From Paracoccus ravus (GTDB lineage: Bacteria > Pseudomonadota > Alphaproteobacteria > Rhodobacterales > Rhodobacteraceae): DNA of 64,000 bases. Positions 27,125 to 35,364 of the stretch are shown one piece after another (position 1 is the first letter of the stretch; every line of letters starts with the position of its first letter). Below the pieces are notes generated by a model. That model searched no databases and had not been told where the DNA came from. It worked only from the letters and a program-made list of their open reading frames with translations. The DNA lies in the NCBI RefSeq assembly GCF_004522175.1, contig NZ_SDEB01000009.1, forward strand, positions 1-64,000, in the 5' to 3' direction. The position numbers and the translations under genes were made by a program.

Positions 27125-27997
27125 TTATTCGGCGGCCATGCGCTGCGCCTCGGCGCGGGGCAGGATGAAGTCGAATTCCAGCACCAAGTCGGTATCCGCG
27201 CCTTCCGGGGCCTTGCGGAACTCTCCGATCAGCTCTTCCTTGACGGCGAAAACCGAGTCGTCGTCCAGATGCGCGCTGCTCGAGTCGTAGATCTGCGAGA
27301 TCAGCGGGCGGAAGCCCTCGCGGTTGACCATCATATGGATATGGCCAGGGCGCATGCAGTGATGGCCCATATAGCGGATCAGCTCGCCCGCGGTCTCGTC
27401 GCCGGGGATCGGATAGGGCACGGGGCGGATCGCGCGGAAGGCGTAATGACCGTTCTCGTCGGATTCGAACCGGCCGCGCAGGTTGTAGTCGGGCTGCTCG
27501 GGGTCGTGGTTTTCATAAAGACCGTTCGGCGCGTCCTCCCAGACGTCGATGATGGCGCCGACGATGGGATTGCCATCGGTGTCGCGGACATGGCCCTCGA
27601 CCAGAACGGATTCCTCGCCATCGAAATGCTTCTGAACGGTCGAGGCACCTTTCGGCATGACCGGCGCATTCTCGCGGAAGAAGGGCCCAAGCACGGTCGA
27701 GGTGGTCTCGTTGCCCGCGACCGGGTTCGACAGCATGTCCACCAGAACTTCGACGCCAAGGATATCGGCCAGCAGGATGAATTCCTGACGCTTGTGGCTG
27801 CACATCGCGCCGGCGCGGCCAAGATAGTCGCAGGCCGCCATGAATTCGGCATGGCTCAGGTTCACGTCCTTGCAGAAGCCGTGCAGGTGGCGGATCAGGC
27901 TTTCCATGATCTGGCGCTGGCGGGGTTCGATCGGGGCGTGCTTGCCGAGCGAGGCGATGACGGTCTCGGTGACGTTGTCGATGGTGACATGGCTCAT
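27125..27997 (-). CDS. catA: Catechol 1,2-dioxygenase (intradiol ring cleavage)
   Basis: The 290-residue non-heme Fe(III) enzyme should cleave catechol to cis,cis-muconate. The four iron ligands can be placed at Y161 (NGLYENHD), Y195 (PVPYPIPGD), H219 and H221 (RPGHIHMM), with spacing like the characterised CatA. The N-terminal helical linker domain typical of the family is present (about 1-110). The stretch MGHHCMRPGHIH differs from the more common HPWRPAH form, and the length is nearer to hydroxyquinol 1,2-dioxygenases, so hydroxyquinol activity is an alternative. It leads the catA-catB-GST unit and is preceded by strong hairpins. Confidence 0.9.
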   Translation of the reverse strand: MSHVTIDNVTETVIASLGKHAPIEPRQRQIMESLIRHLHGFCKDVNLSHAEFMAACDYLGRAGAMCSHKRQEFILLADILGVEVLVDMLSNPVAGNETTSTVLGPFFRENAPVMPKGASTVQKHFDGEESVLVEGHVRDTDGNPIVGAIIDVWEDAPNGLYENHDPEQPDYNLRGRFESDENGHYAFRAIRPVPYPIPGDETAGELIRYMGHHCMRPGHIHMMVNREGFRPLISQIYDSSSAHLDDDSVFAVKEELIGEFRKAPEGADTDLVLEFDFILPRAEAQRMAAE

Positions 27998-28077
27998 GTG
28001 GTTCTCCTCCTTCTTGACTTACGGGGCGATGCCCTGCTGTCGATGCTGTAATATTGGCATCCCGCGCGCGGCATCTG

Positions 28078-28136
28078 CCAGATCTGCGGCGGGTATCATG
28101 CGATACCCCGGCCAGGCCGCCGCATGGCCGGGATAG
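28078..28136. repeat. Tandem hairpins between catA and the upstream dehydrogenase gene
   Basis: Two adjacent perfect inverted repeats occur in the 142-base gap upstream of catA: GGGTATC-ATGC-GATACCC, and a second with arms CCGGCCA and TGGCCGG around 10 bases. Neither is followed by a T-run. They could attenuate or process a long transcript running from the ABC genes into catA, or act as a protein-binding site for the cat promoter. Confidence 0.45.
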
Positions 28137-28139
28137 GGA

Positions 28140-29129
28140 TCAGGCTGCGGGTTCCGTCGCCATGCCCATGTCGCGCAGCCGCTCGACAAAGGCGCCAAGG
28201 CGGGCCTTGCGATAGGCCGGAACATCCATGCTGCTGTAATCAAGGAACCCCGCGCCGGTCTTCAGGCCGATGCGGCCTTCTTCCATGTTGCGGGTGACGA
28301 CTTCGGGCGCAGCATAGCGGTCGTCCTGCATCGCATCCGACAGGTAGCGGCTGGCATGGTGCAGGATGTCGCCGCCGCCCCAGTCGATGAATTCCAGGAG
28401 TCCCAGAACCGAGAAGCGGAAGCCGAAGCCGTATTTCGCGGCCTTTTCGATATCCTCGACCGAGGCGACGCCCTCTTCGACCAGACGCGCGGCCTCATTC
28501 ATCGCCACCGTCTGCATGCGCGGCACGATGAAGCCCGGCCGCGCGGCGCAGGTCACGGGAACCTTGCCCACCGATTCCAGCAGTTCCGTCATCCGCCGCG
28601 TGGCCTCGTCCGAGGTGTCGCGGCCCGGAGAAAGCTCGACCAGCGGCACGATGAACGCCGGGTTCAGCCAATGCGCGTTCAGGAAACGCCCGGTATTGCG
28701 CACCGCCGTGGACAGGTCATCGACCAGGATCGTCGATGTGGTCGAGGCGATGATCGCATCGTCCCGGCACAGGGCGGATGCTTCGCGCAGCGCCTCGCGC
28801 TTGAGGTCGAGGATCTCGGGGAATCCCTCGAAGATCACATCCGCTTCGGCCAAGGCCTCGGCGGCGCCCGATTTCGGCACGATCTGGATCTGATCGAGAA
28901 TGCGGGGAATGGCCCCCGCATCCGCGAACATGCCCAGTTCATGGAGCATGGTCAGCGTCTGGTGGATTTCCTGTCGGGCCTCGGCAGCCAGAGCGGTGAA
29001 ATCGGCCTCGGGTCGGGTCTTGAAGTCGATCAGCGCGACCGGATGCCCGGCATAGGCAAAGACGATGGCGATGCCGCGCCCCATCCTGCCTGCGCCAAGC
29101 GCCGCGATGGTTTGCTTTGCCGCGCTCAT
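28140..29129 (-). CDS. 3-hydroxyacyl-CoA dehydrogenase family NAD-dependent dehydrogenase
   Basis: The 329-residue protein has an N-terminal Rossmann fold (ALGAGRMGRGIAIVFAYAGH), ASTTSTILVDDLS, the AHWLNPAFIVPLVEL segment that replaces the usual HFFNP motif, and the GFIVPRM hinge leading to the C-terminal helical domain. It belongs with single-domain 3-hydroxyacyl-CoA/L-carnitine-type dehydrogenases. It overlaps the opine-dehydrogenase-like gene by 4 bases and precedes catA. It is not part of known iac/cat sets, so it may act on an unusual hydroxy acid arising from an indole or side-chain derivative. Substrate unknown. Confidence 0.82.
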   Translation of the reverse strand: MSAAKQTIAALGAGRMGRGIAIVFAYAGHPVALIDFKTRPEADFTALAAEARQEIHQTLTMLHELGMFADAGAIPRILDQIQIVPKSGAAEALAEADVIFEGFPEILDLKREALREASALCRDDAIIASTTSTILVDDLSTAVRNTGRFLNAHWLNPAFIVPLVELSPGRDTSDEATRRMTELLESVGKVPVTCAARPGFIVPRMQTVAMNEAARLVEEGVASVEDIEKAAKYGFGFRFSVLGLLEFIDWGGGDILHHASRYLSDAMQDDRYAAPEVVTRNMEEGRIGLKTGAGFLDYSSMDVPAYRKARLGAFVERLRDMGMATEPAA

Positions 29130-30220
29130 GCGGCAAAGCCCGATTGCATGGTCTCGCGCAGTTCCTCGCGGCTGAGGGTATCAAGACCCACGGCGGCCAG
29201 CGGGCGACCGGTCTGCATGAAATCCTCGTTGCAGATCGAGCCGCCGATGGCCAGAAGCCCCTCGGCGACCGGGACCGAAACCCCCGCCATGCGCGCGGCC
29301 GAAACCAGCAGCGACAGGCCGTAGCGCACATCCTCCAGCATGTAGCGATGCTCGGTCAGAACGATCTTTTCGCGCCAGTCGCCGGAATCGGTCAGGTCGG
29401 AATGCGCCTTCCGGCCATACATCCATTCATCGCCGTCCTGATTGTAGTGATCGGCCAGCGGGAAATGCGGCGCCCCGTAACCCAAGGCCTCGCGGACCTT
29501 GACGCGCTCGGCATCCAGCGCATCGGTGACGCGGCGGATCGCGGGCTGCGTGCCTTCGTTATGGATGTCCCATGCCGGGAAATGTTCAAGCGGCCCCGCG
29601 TTCATGGTGATCAGCGGCGGGTGGATGATCGGACCGGCATTCATCAGCGCACCGGACAGCGCATCGCCGCAGGCCTCGACCGCACCGGGGAAAGCACGAC
29701 CGATGATCTCGATCGCATGATCCTCGAGCGACAGCGGGAACACGCCCGTCGGCAGGCGCGTGGTACGGCCCGAAATCACCATCTCGTTGAAGCCATGCTT
29801 GCGCACCAGCCAGGGCAGCGTACCGGATTCGGCGAAAGCCACGCCCTTGACCGTGCCCGCCTTTTGCGCGGCGCGGGCAAAGACCAGCGATCCCATCGTG
29901 CCCGGCGGCAGATGCACGACCTGACCGGGGCGCAGATGCGGCGCGACCTTTTCGGCGATATCACCATGCGCCGGGGCGGGCACCGGGCAGAAGATCAGAT
30001 CGGCCCCCTCCATCGCGGCGGCCAGATCGGTCGTGACCTCGGCCAATTGGGCTTCGTGCCGGCCCTTGCCATCGCGGACGATCAGCTTGTTGCCAAACTC
30101 GCGGTGCTGCGCGACCTCGGCCTCGCCACGACGCCACAGGGCGACCTCATGCCCGCCAAGCGCGAAATCGGCGGCGGCAGCCATCGACCCGTTCCCGCCT
30201 CCAAGAACAGCTATACGCAT
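29126..30220 (-). CDS. NAD(P)-dependent opine/octopine dehydrogenase family protein
   Basis: The 364-residue protein has an N-terminal Rossmann fold (MRIAVLGGGNGSMAAAADFALGGHEVALW) and the C-terminal octopine/opine dehydrogenase domain, with the conserved SGALMNAGPIIHPPL and DHYNQDGDEWMYG-like regions. Family members reversibly join or split an amino acid and a 2-oxo acid. It follows the ABC permease by 24 bases and overlaps the next dehydrogenase by 4 bases. In this context it might release the amino acid from a conjugate related to auxin, or act on another imported compound; no direct evidence decides. Confidence 0.82.
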   Translation of the reverse strand: MRIAVLGGGNGSMAAAADFALGGHEVALWRRGEAEVAQHREFGNKLIVRDGKGRHEAQLAEVTTDLAAAMEGADLIFCPVPAPAHGDIAEKVAPHLRPGQVVHLPPGTMGSLVFARAAQKAGTVKGVAFAESGTLPWLVRKHGFNEMVISGRTTRLPTGVFPLSLEDHAIEIIGRAFPGAVEACGDALSGALMNAGPIIHPPLITMNAGPLEHFPAWDIHNEGTQPAIRRVTDALDAERVKVREALGYGAPHFPLADHYNQDGDEWMYGRKAHSDLTDSGDWREKIVLTEHRYMLEDVRYGLSLLVSAARMAGVSVPVAEGLLAIGGSICNEDFMQTGRPLAAVGLDTLSREELRETMQSGFAA

Positions 30221-30244
30221 TTGAAACTCCCAGTTCTTATGTTT

Positions 30245-31000
30245 TCAGTCTTGTGGATAGCCGACCAGCAGCTTGCGCCGCAGGGCGGAAAGACCCGCGC
30301 CAAGGCCAAGGCCAAGCGCCGAGATCAGGATGATCGGGACGAACATGTCGATGGTGCGGAAATTCCGCGCGGCATCGATCAGCACATAGCCCAGCCCCTC
30401 GGTCGAGGACATCATCTCGCTGAGAAAGACCACGATGCACGAGATCACCAAGGCCACCCGCGCCCCGGTCAGGATCGACGGCGCCGCCGCAGGCAGCATC
30501 ACGAAAAGCAGGCAATGCAGCCGCGACGCCCCCGCCGAGCGCGCCGCCCAGACCAGCTTCTTGTCGACGTTGCGCATGCCCTGATAGGTGGCCAGATAGA
30601 TCGGAAAGGCCGCTTCGATGACCACTAGTGCGATCTTGGAACTATGGCCAAAGCCAAGGATCAGGATCATCGCCGGGTAAAGCGCGATCTTGGGCAGCGG
30701 CGCGAGAATGCGCACAAAGGCATTGACCGCCGTCTGGGTCACTTCGCTCGAAGCGGACAGTACCGCCAGGACCGTGCCCAGCACCAGCGCGATCAGAAAG
30801 CCCGAGACCAGGCGGAACAGGGTCGTTCCGATCTGCGCCAGGAAATCGGGATCGGCCAGCAGTTCGAAGAGTCTCTGGACGACATCCACCGGCGAGGGCA
30901 GCAGGGCGCGCGGCGCCATGCCCGAAGCCGCGAGCCACCCCCACAGCAGGACCAGGCCAAGGATGGGGACCAGACCGATGAGCTTGGAATTTGCGGTCAT
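30245..31000 (-). CDS. ABC transporter permease (NitT/TauT family), subunit 2
   Basis: The 251-residue protein has six membrane helices and the permease EAA-like loop AARSAGASRLHCLLFVMLPAAAPSILTG. It is of the SsuC/TauC/NitT type that imports sulfonates, nitrate, pyrimidine precursors and aromatic acids. It overlaps the previous permease by 4 bases. Two different permeases are encoded, so the importer is probably a heterodimer. Confidence 0.9.
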   Translation of the reverse strand: MTANSKLIGLVPILGLVLLWGWLAASGMAPRALLPSPVDVVQRLFELLADPDFLAQIGTTLFRLVSGFLIALVLGTVLAVLSASSEVTQTAVNAFVRILAPLPKIALYPAMILILGFGHSSKIALVVIEAAFPIYLATYQGMRNVDKKLVWAARSAGASRLHCLLFVMLPAAAPSILTGARVALVISCIVVFLSEMMSSTEGLGYVLIDAARNFRTIDMFVPIILISALGLGLGAGLSALRRKLLVGYPQD

Positions 31001-31764
31001 CCGACAGCCACCTGAATATGCTCGCCGCTGTCGGACCAGCGCAGGAAACGCGTCCTGATCGCCTCGAAGATCAGGTCCAGCACATAGCCCATGGCGGCGA
31101 TGATGATGATTGCGGCGAACATGCGGTCGTAAAGCGCCATGTCCATCGAGTTGAAGAGCAGGTTGCCGATGCCATTGCTGCGCGCCACGATCTCGCTGAC
31201 GACCATGGTGATCAGCGCAAGGATCAGGCCGGTGCGAAGCCCGATAAAGATCTCGGGCAGAGCGGCGGGCAGCACGATCCGGAACAGGCGCTGCACCGGC
31301 CCCATGCCCATGGCCGCAGCGCTCCAGACCACGATCTGGCTGACCGAACGGCCACCCTGCCAGGCGTGATAGATGATCGGCAGGCTGGAACCGAGAAAGA
31401 TCACCAGGATCTTCGAGGCATCGCCAATGCCCAGCCAGATCATCAGGATCGGCATCAAGGCCGCCTTGGGGATCGGATAGATCATCATGATCAGCGGATT
31501 GAGCAGGCGCTCGGCCAGCGGGCTGGTGCCCATGAGCAGGCCGAAGCTGATGCCGAATACCGCTGCCAAGAGATAGCCCGCCGCCATGCGCTGCAGGGAT
31601 TGCGCGATGTCGTAAAGCGCGTCACCATCCGACAGCAATTCAGGCAAAGCCCGGAAAGCCGAAACCGGTCCCGGCAAGCCCGACAGGCCAAAGCTGCGAT
31701 GTGCGATTTCCCAGAGCAGCAGCAGCGCGACGCCGGCGCAGATCGAGGGGATGTGGCGCGTCAT
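30997..31764 (-). CDS. ABC transporter permease (NitT/TauT family), subunit 1
   Basis: The 255-residue protein has six hydrophobic helices and the cytoplasmic coupling loop SAAAMGMGPVQRLFRIVLPAALPEIFIGLRTG. It overlaps the ATPase gene and the second permease gene by 4 bases each. Together these genes form an inner-membrane importer whose binding protein is encoded just upstream. Its placement between the iac operon and the cat genes suggests uptake of indole-3-acetate or another aromatic acid. Confidence 0.9.
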   Translation of the reverse strand: MTRHIPSICAGVALLLLWEIAHRSFGLSGLPGPVSAFRALPELLSDGDALYDIAQSLQRMAAGYLLAAVFGISFGLLMGTSPLAERLLNPLIMMIYPIPKAALMPILMIWLGIGDASKILVIFLGSSLPIIYHAWQGGRSVSQIVVWSAAAMGMGPVQRLFRIVLPAALPEIFIGLRTGLILALITMVVSEIVARSNGIGNLLFNSMDMALYDRMFAAIIIIAAMGYVLDLIFEAIRTRFLRWSDSGEHIQVAVG

Positions 31765-32537
31765 GCCGCCTCCGTCTCGAAGGCGTCGATCATGCCCTCG
31801 ATCTGGGTGATGTATTCCTGATAGCGACGGTCGAACATCAATTCGCTGCGCTGGCGCGGGCGGTCAAGCTCGATCGGGATGATGCGGTCGATCCGGCCCG
31901 GCCCGGCCGCCATGACGATCACACGGTCCGAAAGATAGACCGCCTCTTCGACGCTATGGGTGACAAAGAGGACAGTCTTGCGATGCTCTTCCCAGATCTG
32001 CAGCAGATCGCGCTGCAGATGGGTCCGGGTATGGGCGTCGAGCGCGCCGAAAGGCTCGTCCATCAGCAGGGTCTGAGGATCATAGGCCAGCGTGCGGGCA
32101 ATGGCGACGCGCTGCTTCATCCCGCCCGACAGCTCCTTGGGGTAGAAATTCGCAAAGCGTTCCAGCCCGACCATCTTGAGCAGCACCCGCGCGCGCGCCT
32201 CGGCCTCGGCCTTGGACTTGCCCTGCAGGCGCAATCCATAGGCGATGTTCTGCAACACCGTCTTCCACGCGAAAAGCGCGAATTCCTGAAAGACGGGGCC
32301 GCGATCCGGCCCCGGCCCGGCGACCGGCTTGCCGTCGATCAGGATACGGCCCTCGGAGGCGGGGATGAAGCCGCCGATCATGTAGAGCAGCGTCGATTTT
32401 CCGCAGCCCGAGGGACCGATGATCGACACGAACTCGCCGCTTTTGAGTTCAAGGTTGATGTCCGACAGCGCAAGATGGTCCTTGCCCGCAGCCGTCTTGA
32501 AGCGTTTCGAGAGATGCTCGATCGCGATCATATTCAA
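31761..32537 (-). CDS. ABC transporter ATP-binding protein (NitT/TauT family)
   Basis: The 258-residue ATPase has Walker A GPSGCGKST, signature LSGGMKQR, Walker B TLLMDEPFGALD and the switch histidine in FVTHSVEEA. It energises the importer formed with the two downstream permeases and the upstream binding protein. The gene starts 30 bases after the binding protein stop and overlaps the next gene by 4 bases. Confidence 0.93.
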   Translation of the reverse strand: MNMIAIEHLSKRFKTAAGKDHLALSDINLELKSGEFVSIIGPSGCGKSTLLYMIGGFIPASEGRILIDGKPVAGPGPDRGPVFQEFALFAWKTVLQNIAYGLRLQGKSKAEAEARARVLLKMVGLERFANFYPKELSGGMKQRVAIARTLAYDPQTLLMDEPFGALDAHTRTHLQRDLLQIWEEHRKTVLFVTHSVEEAVYLSDRVIVMAAGPGRIDRIIPIELDRPRQRSELMFDRRYQEYITQIEGMIDAFETEAA

Positions 32538-32567
32538 TCTCCTGTCGGGAGAGATGTCTGTTCAGGG

Positions 32568-33575
32568 TTATTTCAGCGGGGCCACGATCTCGGCATGCTG
32601 AAACTTGGCGGCCTCGACCTTGGCGGGGATCATCCCGGCCTCGTGGTAAAGGTCCAGCATGTTTTGCAGCACCGTGAAATCGACGGCCGCGCCGGCCGCG
32701 CGTTCGAAATCCTGCCCCTCTTTCAGGTAGAAGCCTTCGAGGACCTCGACCGGAGCCTTGGTGACTTCCGAGGCGACCTTGATGGTCTCTGCGCGATCGG
32801 CCAGAGCCATGTCCATGCCGCGGGTCAGATCCTTGACGTAATTCGCCGCCAGCTCCGGTTTCTCATCGACGAATTTCTTGCTGCAGACCTCAAAGATCTG
32901 GATGCTGTTCGGGGTGATGTCATTGATGGTAAAGAGCTTGCGGATGCCGCCCTTGGCCTCGGCCTTGGCGGCAAAGGGCTGGTTCATCACCGCGGCATCG
33001 ACCCGTGCCGCGCGCAGCGCATCCTCCGAGCCGGGGAAGCCCGTCTCGACCAGCTTGATATCCTTTTGCGGGTCGAGGCCCGACTGTTTCAGGAACAGGT
33101 AAAGCTGACCGTAAAGGCCCGAACCCAACACGTTGATGCCCACGGTCTTGCCCTTGAGATCCGCGCCCGCCTTGACCTCGCTATCCTCGGCCACGGCCCA
33201 ATAGGGCGAGAAGCTCTGCGGCGCCGTGCCCAGATGCGAGGCCACCACATAAGAGTCGAGCCCGCCTTGCAAATGCCCATTGGCCAGCGACAGCGCACCC
33301 TGGGTCGAGCAGTCGAGCGCCCCCGCGATCATCGCCTGAACCATGGGCGCGGTGCCCTGGAACTGCACCCATTCGACATTATAGGTCTTGCCGAGCGCCT
33401 CGAATTTTTCCGGGCGCTTCATCATCCAGTATTTCGAATCCTCGCCCGGCATGGTCCAGCCGACGCGGATCGTCGGGATGTCATCGGCCTGAACCGGCAG
33501 GGCGTGCGCGACCAAAGATGCCATCGCCGCCGCGAGGATTGCGCTTTTCTTGAGGGGGTTTTTGCGGATGGTCAT
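32568..33575 (-). CDS. ABC transporter periplasmic substrate-binding protein (NitT/TauT, SsuA/TauA-like)
   Basis: The roughly 335-residue protein starts with a Sec signal peptide (KKSAILAAAMASLVAHALPVQA, cleavage near residue 27). The mature part begins IPTIRVGWTMPGEDSKYW, typical of family 9 binding proteins, and continues with STQGALSLANG and the GSGLYGQLYLFLKQSG hinge region. The ATG at 33575 gives the best signal peptide; an upstream in-frame ATG at 33602 would add nine non-signal residues. It opens the transporter operon after a 309-base gap that holds the iac terminator and three inverted repeats. Substrate is unproven; the context suggests an indolic or aromatic acid. Confidence 0.9.
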   Translation of the reverse strand: MTIRKNPLKKSAILAAAMASLVAHALPVQADDIPTIRVGWTMPGEDSKYWMMKRPEKFEALGKTYNVEWVQFQGTAPMVQAMIAGALDCSTQGALSLANGHLQGGLDSYVVASHLGTAPQSFSPYWAVAEDSEVKAGADLKGKTVGINVLGSGLYGQLYLFLKQSGLDPQKDIKLVETGFPGSEDALRAARVDAAVMNQPFAAKAEAKGGIRKLFTINDITPNSIQIFEVCSKKFVDEKPELAANYVKDLTRGMDMALADRAETIKVASEVTKAPVEVLEGFYLKEGQDFERAAGAAVDFTVLQNMLDLYHEAGMIPAKVEAAKFQHAEIVAPLK

Positions 33576-33700
33576 GGATTTCCCGTTGGCTATGTCATGC
33601 ATTGCTATCGTTGGAAAAGCGGCTCGCGCCATGCCGTCCCAACTGAGTCGGACGGCTGCGGTGTCTTCGCGGGCGAAGCCCTTTCACCCATGAGGCTAGC

Positions 33701-33720
33701 GACAATTTGTCGCCATTGTC
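33701..33720 (-). promoter_or_regulatory. Inverted repeat in the ABC importer promoter region
   Basis: GACAAT and ATTGTC are perfect 6-base arms separated by 8 bases, the same arm spacing as the putative MarR operators of the island but a different sequence. On the minus strand a weak GTGACA -35 box precedes it, so it could overlap the promoter of the transporter operon. Confidence 0.4.
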
Positions 33721-33770
33721 ACGTGAAAAATCACCTGACTTGTCATTGAATCTTTGCGTTGCGCGGAAGC

Positions 33771-33792
33771 CTGCATTTTGGGCGGAATGCAG
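33771..33792 (-). promoter_or_regulatory. Inverted repeat upstream of the ABC importer
   Basis: CTGCATT and AATGCAG are perfect 7-base arms around 8 bases. The location between the iac terminator and the transporter promoter suggests an operator. It shares the TGCAT core with the TTGCAT-N8-ATGTAA sites, but the core spacing differs by 2. Confidence 0.4.
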
Positions 33793-33811
33793 ATGAAATC
33801 GGTGCTGCCGA

Positions 33812-33863
33812 CAAAAAAACCGCGAGCAATCCGGCGCGGCTGACAGCCACGCCGGATTGCTCG
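33812..33863 (-). terminator. Rho-independent terminator of the iac operon
   Basis: CGAGCAATCCGGCG and its exact complement form a 14-base stem around a 13-base loop, and on the minus strand the hairpin is followed by seven T. It begins 21 bases after the iacG stop. This is the strongest intrinsic terminator in the window and sets the end of the iac transcript. Confidence 0.85.
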
Positions 33864-33884
33864 TCTGCCCGGTTTGCCGCCGCC

Positions 33885-34373
33885 TCAACTGGCGGCGTGC
33901 AGATGGTGGAAACCGCGACCGAACCAGATCAGGCTTTCTGGCCGCTCGGGGGATAGGGCCACGGCCTCGACGGCGCAGGTCAGGACCGAATGCGAACCGA
34001 CCTCGCGGACATCGACAATGCGGCAGTCGAACCCAACCTCGGCATCGGCAAGAACCGGCGCGCCGGTGGTCATGCGCGTCCAGTCATGGCCGGTGAAGCG
34101 GTCGCCCTCGGCCCGCCCTGCAAAGGCGTTCGACAGTTCCTTGTGCCGCCCCCCCAGAACATTCACCGCGACCACGCCATTTTCGACGAACAGGTCATGG
34201 CTGCGGTTCTTGCGGTTGACGCAGACAATCAGCGTGGGCGGGCAGTCGGTGACCGAAACGACGGCCGAGGCCGTCATGCCGTGCCGACCAGCAGGCCCGT
34301 CCGAGGTCAGGACCGTGACTGCCGCGCCAAGGCGGCTCATCCCCTCGCGGAAGGCGGTTGCGGAATGGGTCAT
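33885..34373 (-). CDS. iacG: Flavin reductase, partner of the IacA monooxygenase
   Basis: The 162-residue protein has the flavin reductase-like (FMN-binding split barrel) fold: FREGMSRLGAAVTVLTSDGPAGRHGMTASAVVSVTDCPPTLIVCVNR, then VAVNVLGGRHKELSNAFAG. It should use NAD(P)H to supply reduced flavin to IacA. The ATG at 34373 is preceded by GGGAGG and lies 13 bases after iacF. It is the last gene of the operon, as in other iac clusters (order H-A-B-...-C-D-E-F-G). Confidence 0.85.
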   Translation of the reverse strand: MTHSATAFREGMSRLGAAVTVLTSDGPAGRHGMTASAVVSVTDCPPTLIVCVNRKNRSHDLFVENGVVAVNVLGGRHKELSNAFAGRAEGDRFTGHDWTRMTTGAPVLADAEVGFDCRIVDVREVGSHSVLTCAVEAVALSPERPESLIWFGRGFHHLHAAS

Positions 34374-34386
34374 CCTGTTTCCTCCC

Positions 34387-35364
34387 TCAGACATCCAGCA
34401 CAAGGCGTGCGCCGCAGGCGCGCGAGCAGCAGGCGCAGATCTGGTCGCCATCCTCGCGTTCCTCATCGGTCAGGAACTTGTCGCGATGATCGATCTCGCC
34501 CTCGATCACGTCGGTGACGCAGGTGCCGCAGACGCCCTCCTCGCATTTGACGGTGATCTTGATGCCCGCCCGCGCCAGCGCCTTGGCGATGGTGTCATCG
34601 GGACCGACCGTCACGGTCACGCCGGATTTTTGCGCCACCACCTCAAAGCCCTCGCCCGAGGCATCGACCTCGGCCGAAAAATATTCGCGGTGGATGCGGC
34701 CCGAGGGATAGCCCGCCGCCTCGGCAGCGCCGATCACCCAATCCATGAAGCCCTGCGGCCCGCAGACATAGACATGCGCGCCCGAGGCGACCGGAGGCAG
34801 CGCGGCGGCAATGTCCAGCTTGGTTTCGGGCTGGTCGTCATGGTGGAAATGGACCTGCGCGGCGAAGGGGCTTTGCGCGATCTCGTCGCCGAACGCCGTG
34901 ATCGAGGCCGAGCGGGTGCAGTAATGCAGCGCGAAATCGCGACCCAAGGCGGACAGGCGGCGCGCCATGGCGATCATCGGCGTAACCCCGATACCGCCCC
35001 CGAAAAGCACGCTTTGCGGCGCGTCCTCTGCCAGCGGAAAGAGGTTCCTCGGGCCTTCGATCTGAAAGCGCGTGCCCTCGATGGCGATGCGGTGCAGGGC
35101 CTCCGATCCGCCCCGGCTTTCGGGATCGCGCAAGACGCCGATCTCGTAATAGCCGGTCTCGGCAGGGTCCGAGCAGAGCGAGTATTGCCGCCAAAGCTCG
35201 GTCGTGCCTTCGGTGATGCGGATATCCAGATGCGCGCCCGCGTCAAAGGGCGGCAGCATCGCACCGTCCTCGGCGCGCAGGCGCAGCCGGGCGATATTGC
35301 CGGGCTCGTCGATGCGACGATCCAGCACGAGGGTCATGGTCGTTTGGGTCATGTCCAGGCTCAT
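34387..35364 (-). CDS. iacF: Phthalate-dioxygenase-type ferredoxin reductase (electron supply for the IacCD dioxygenase)
   Basis: The 325-residue PDR/VanB-type reductase has an FMN/FAD barrel (RQYSLCSDPAE flavin motif), an NAD-binding domain (GGGIGVTPMIAMARRL and VYVCGPQGFMDWV) and a C-terminal plant-type [2Fe-2S] domain with CEEGVCGTC and a fourth cysteine in the QICACC segment. It should pass electrons from NAD(P)H to the Rieske oxygenase. The ATG at 35364 overlaps the iacE stop (ATGA). Longer upstream frames overlap iacE and are rejected. Confidence 0.85.
   Translation of the reverse strand: MSLDMTQTTMTLVLDRRIDEPGNIARLRLRAEDGAMLPPFDAGAHLDIRITEGTTELWRQYSLCSDPAETGYYEIGVLRDPESRGGSEALHRIAIEGTRFQIEGPRNLFPLAEDAPQSVLFGGGIGVTPMIAMARRLSALGRDFALHYCTRSASITAFGDEIAQSPFAAQVHFHHDDQPETKLDIAAALPPVASGAHVYVCGPQGFMDWVIGAAEAAGYPSGRIHREYFSAEVDASGEGFEVVAQKSGVTVTVGPDDTIAKALARAGIKITVKCEEGVCGTCVTDVIEGEIDHRDKFLTDEEREDGDQICACCSRACGARLVLDV

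Larger units (their letters stand above)
33576..33884. other. Intergenic region between iacG and the ABC importer
   Basis: The 309-base stretch contains, from right to left, the iac operon terminator (33812-33863), a perfect inverted repeat at 33771-33792 and another at 33701-33720, and then the leader of the ABC operon. No coding sequence is supported. Confidence 0.6.
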
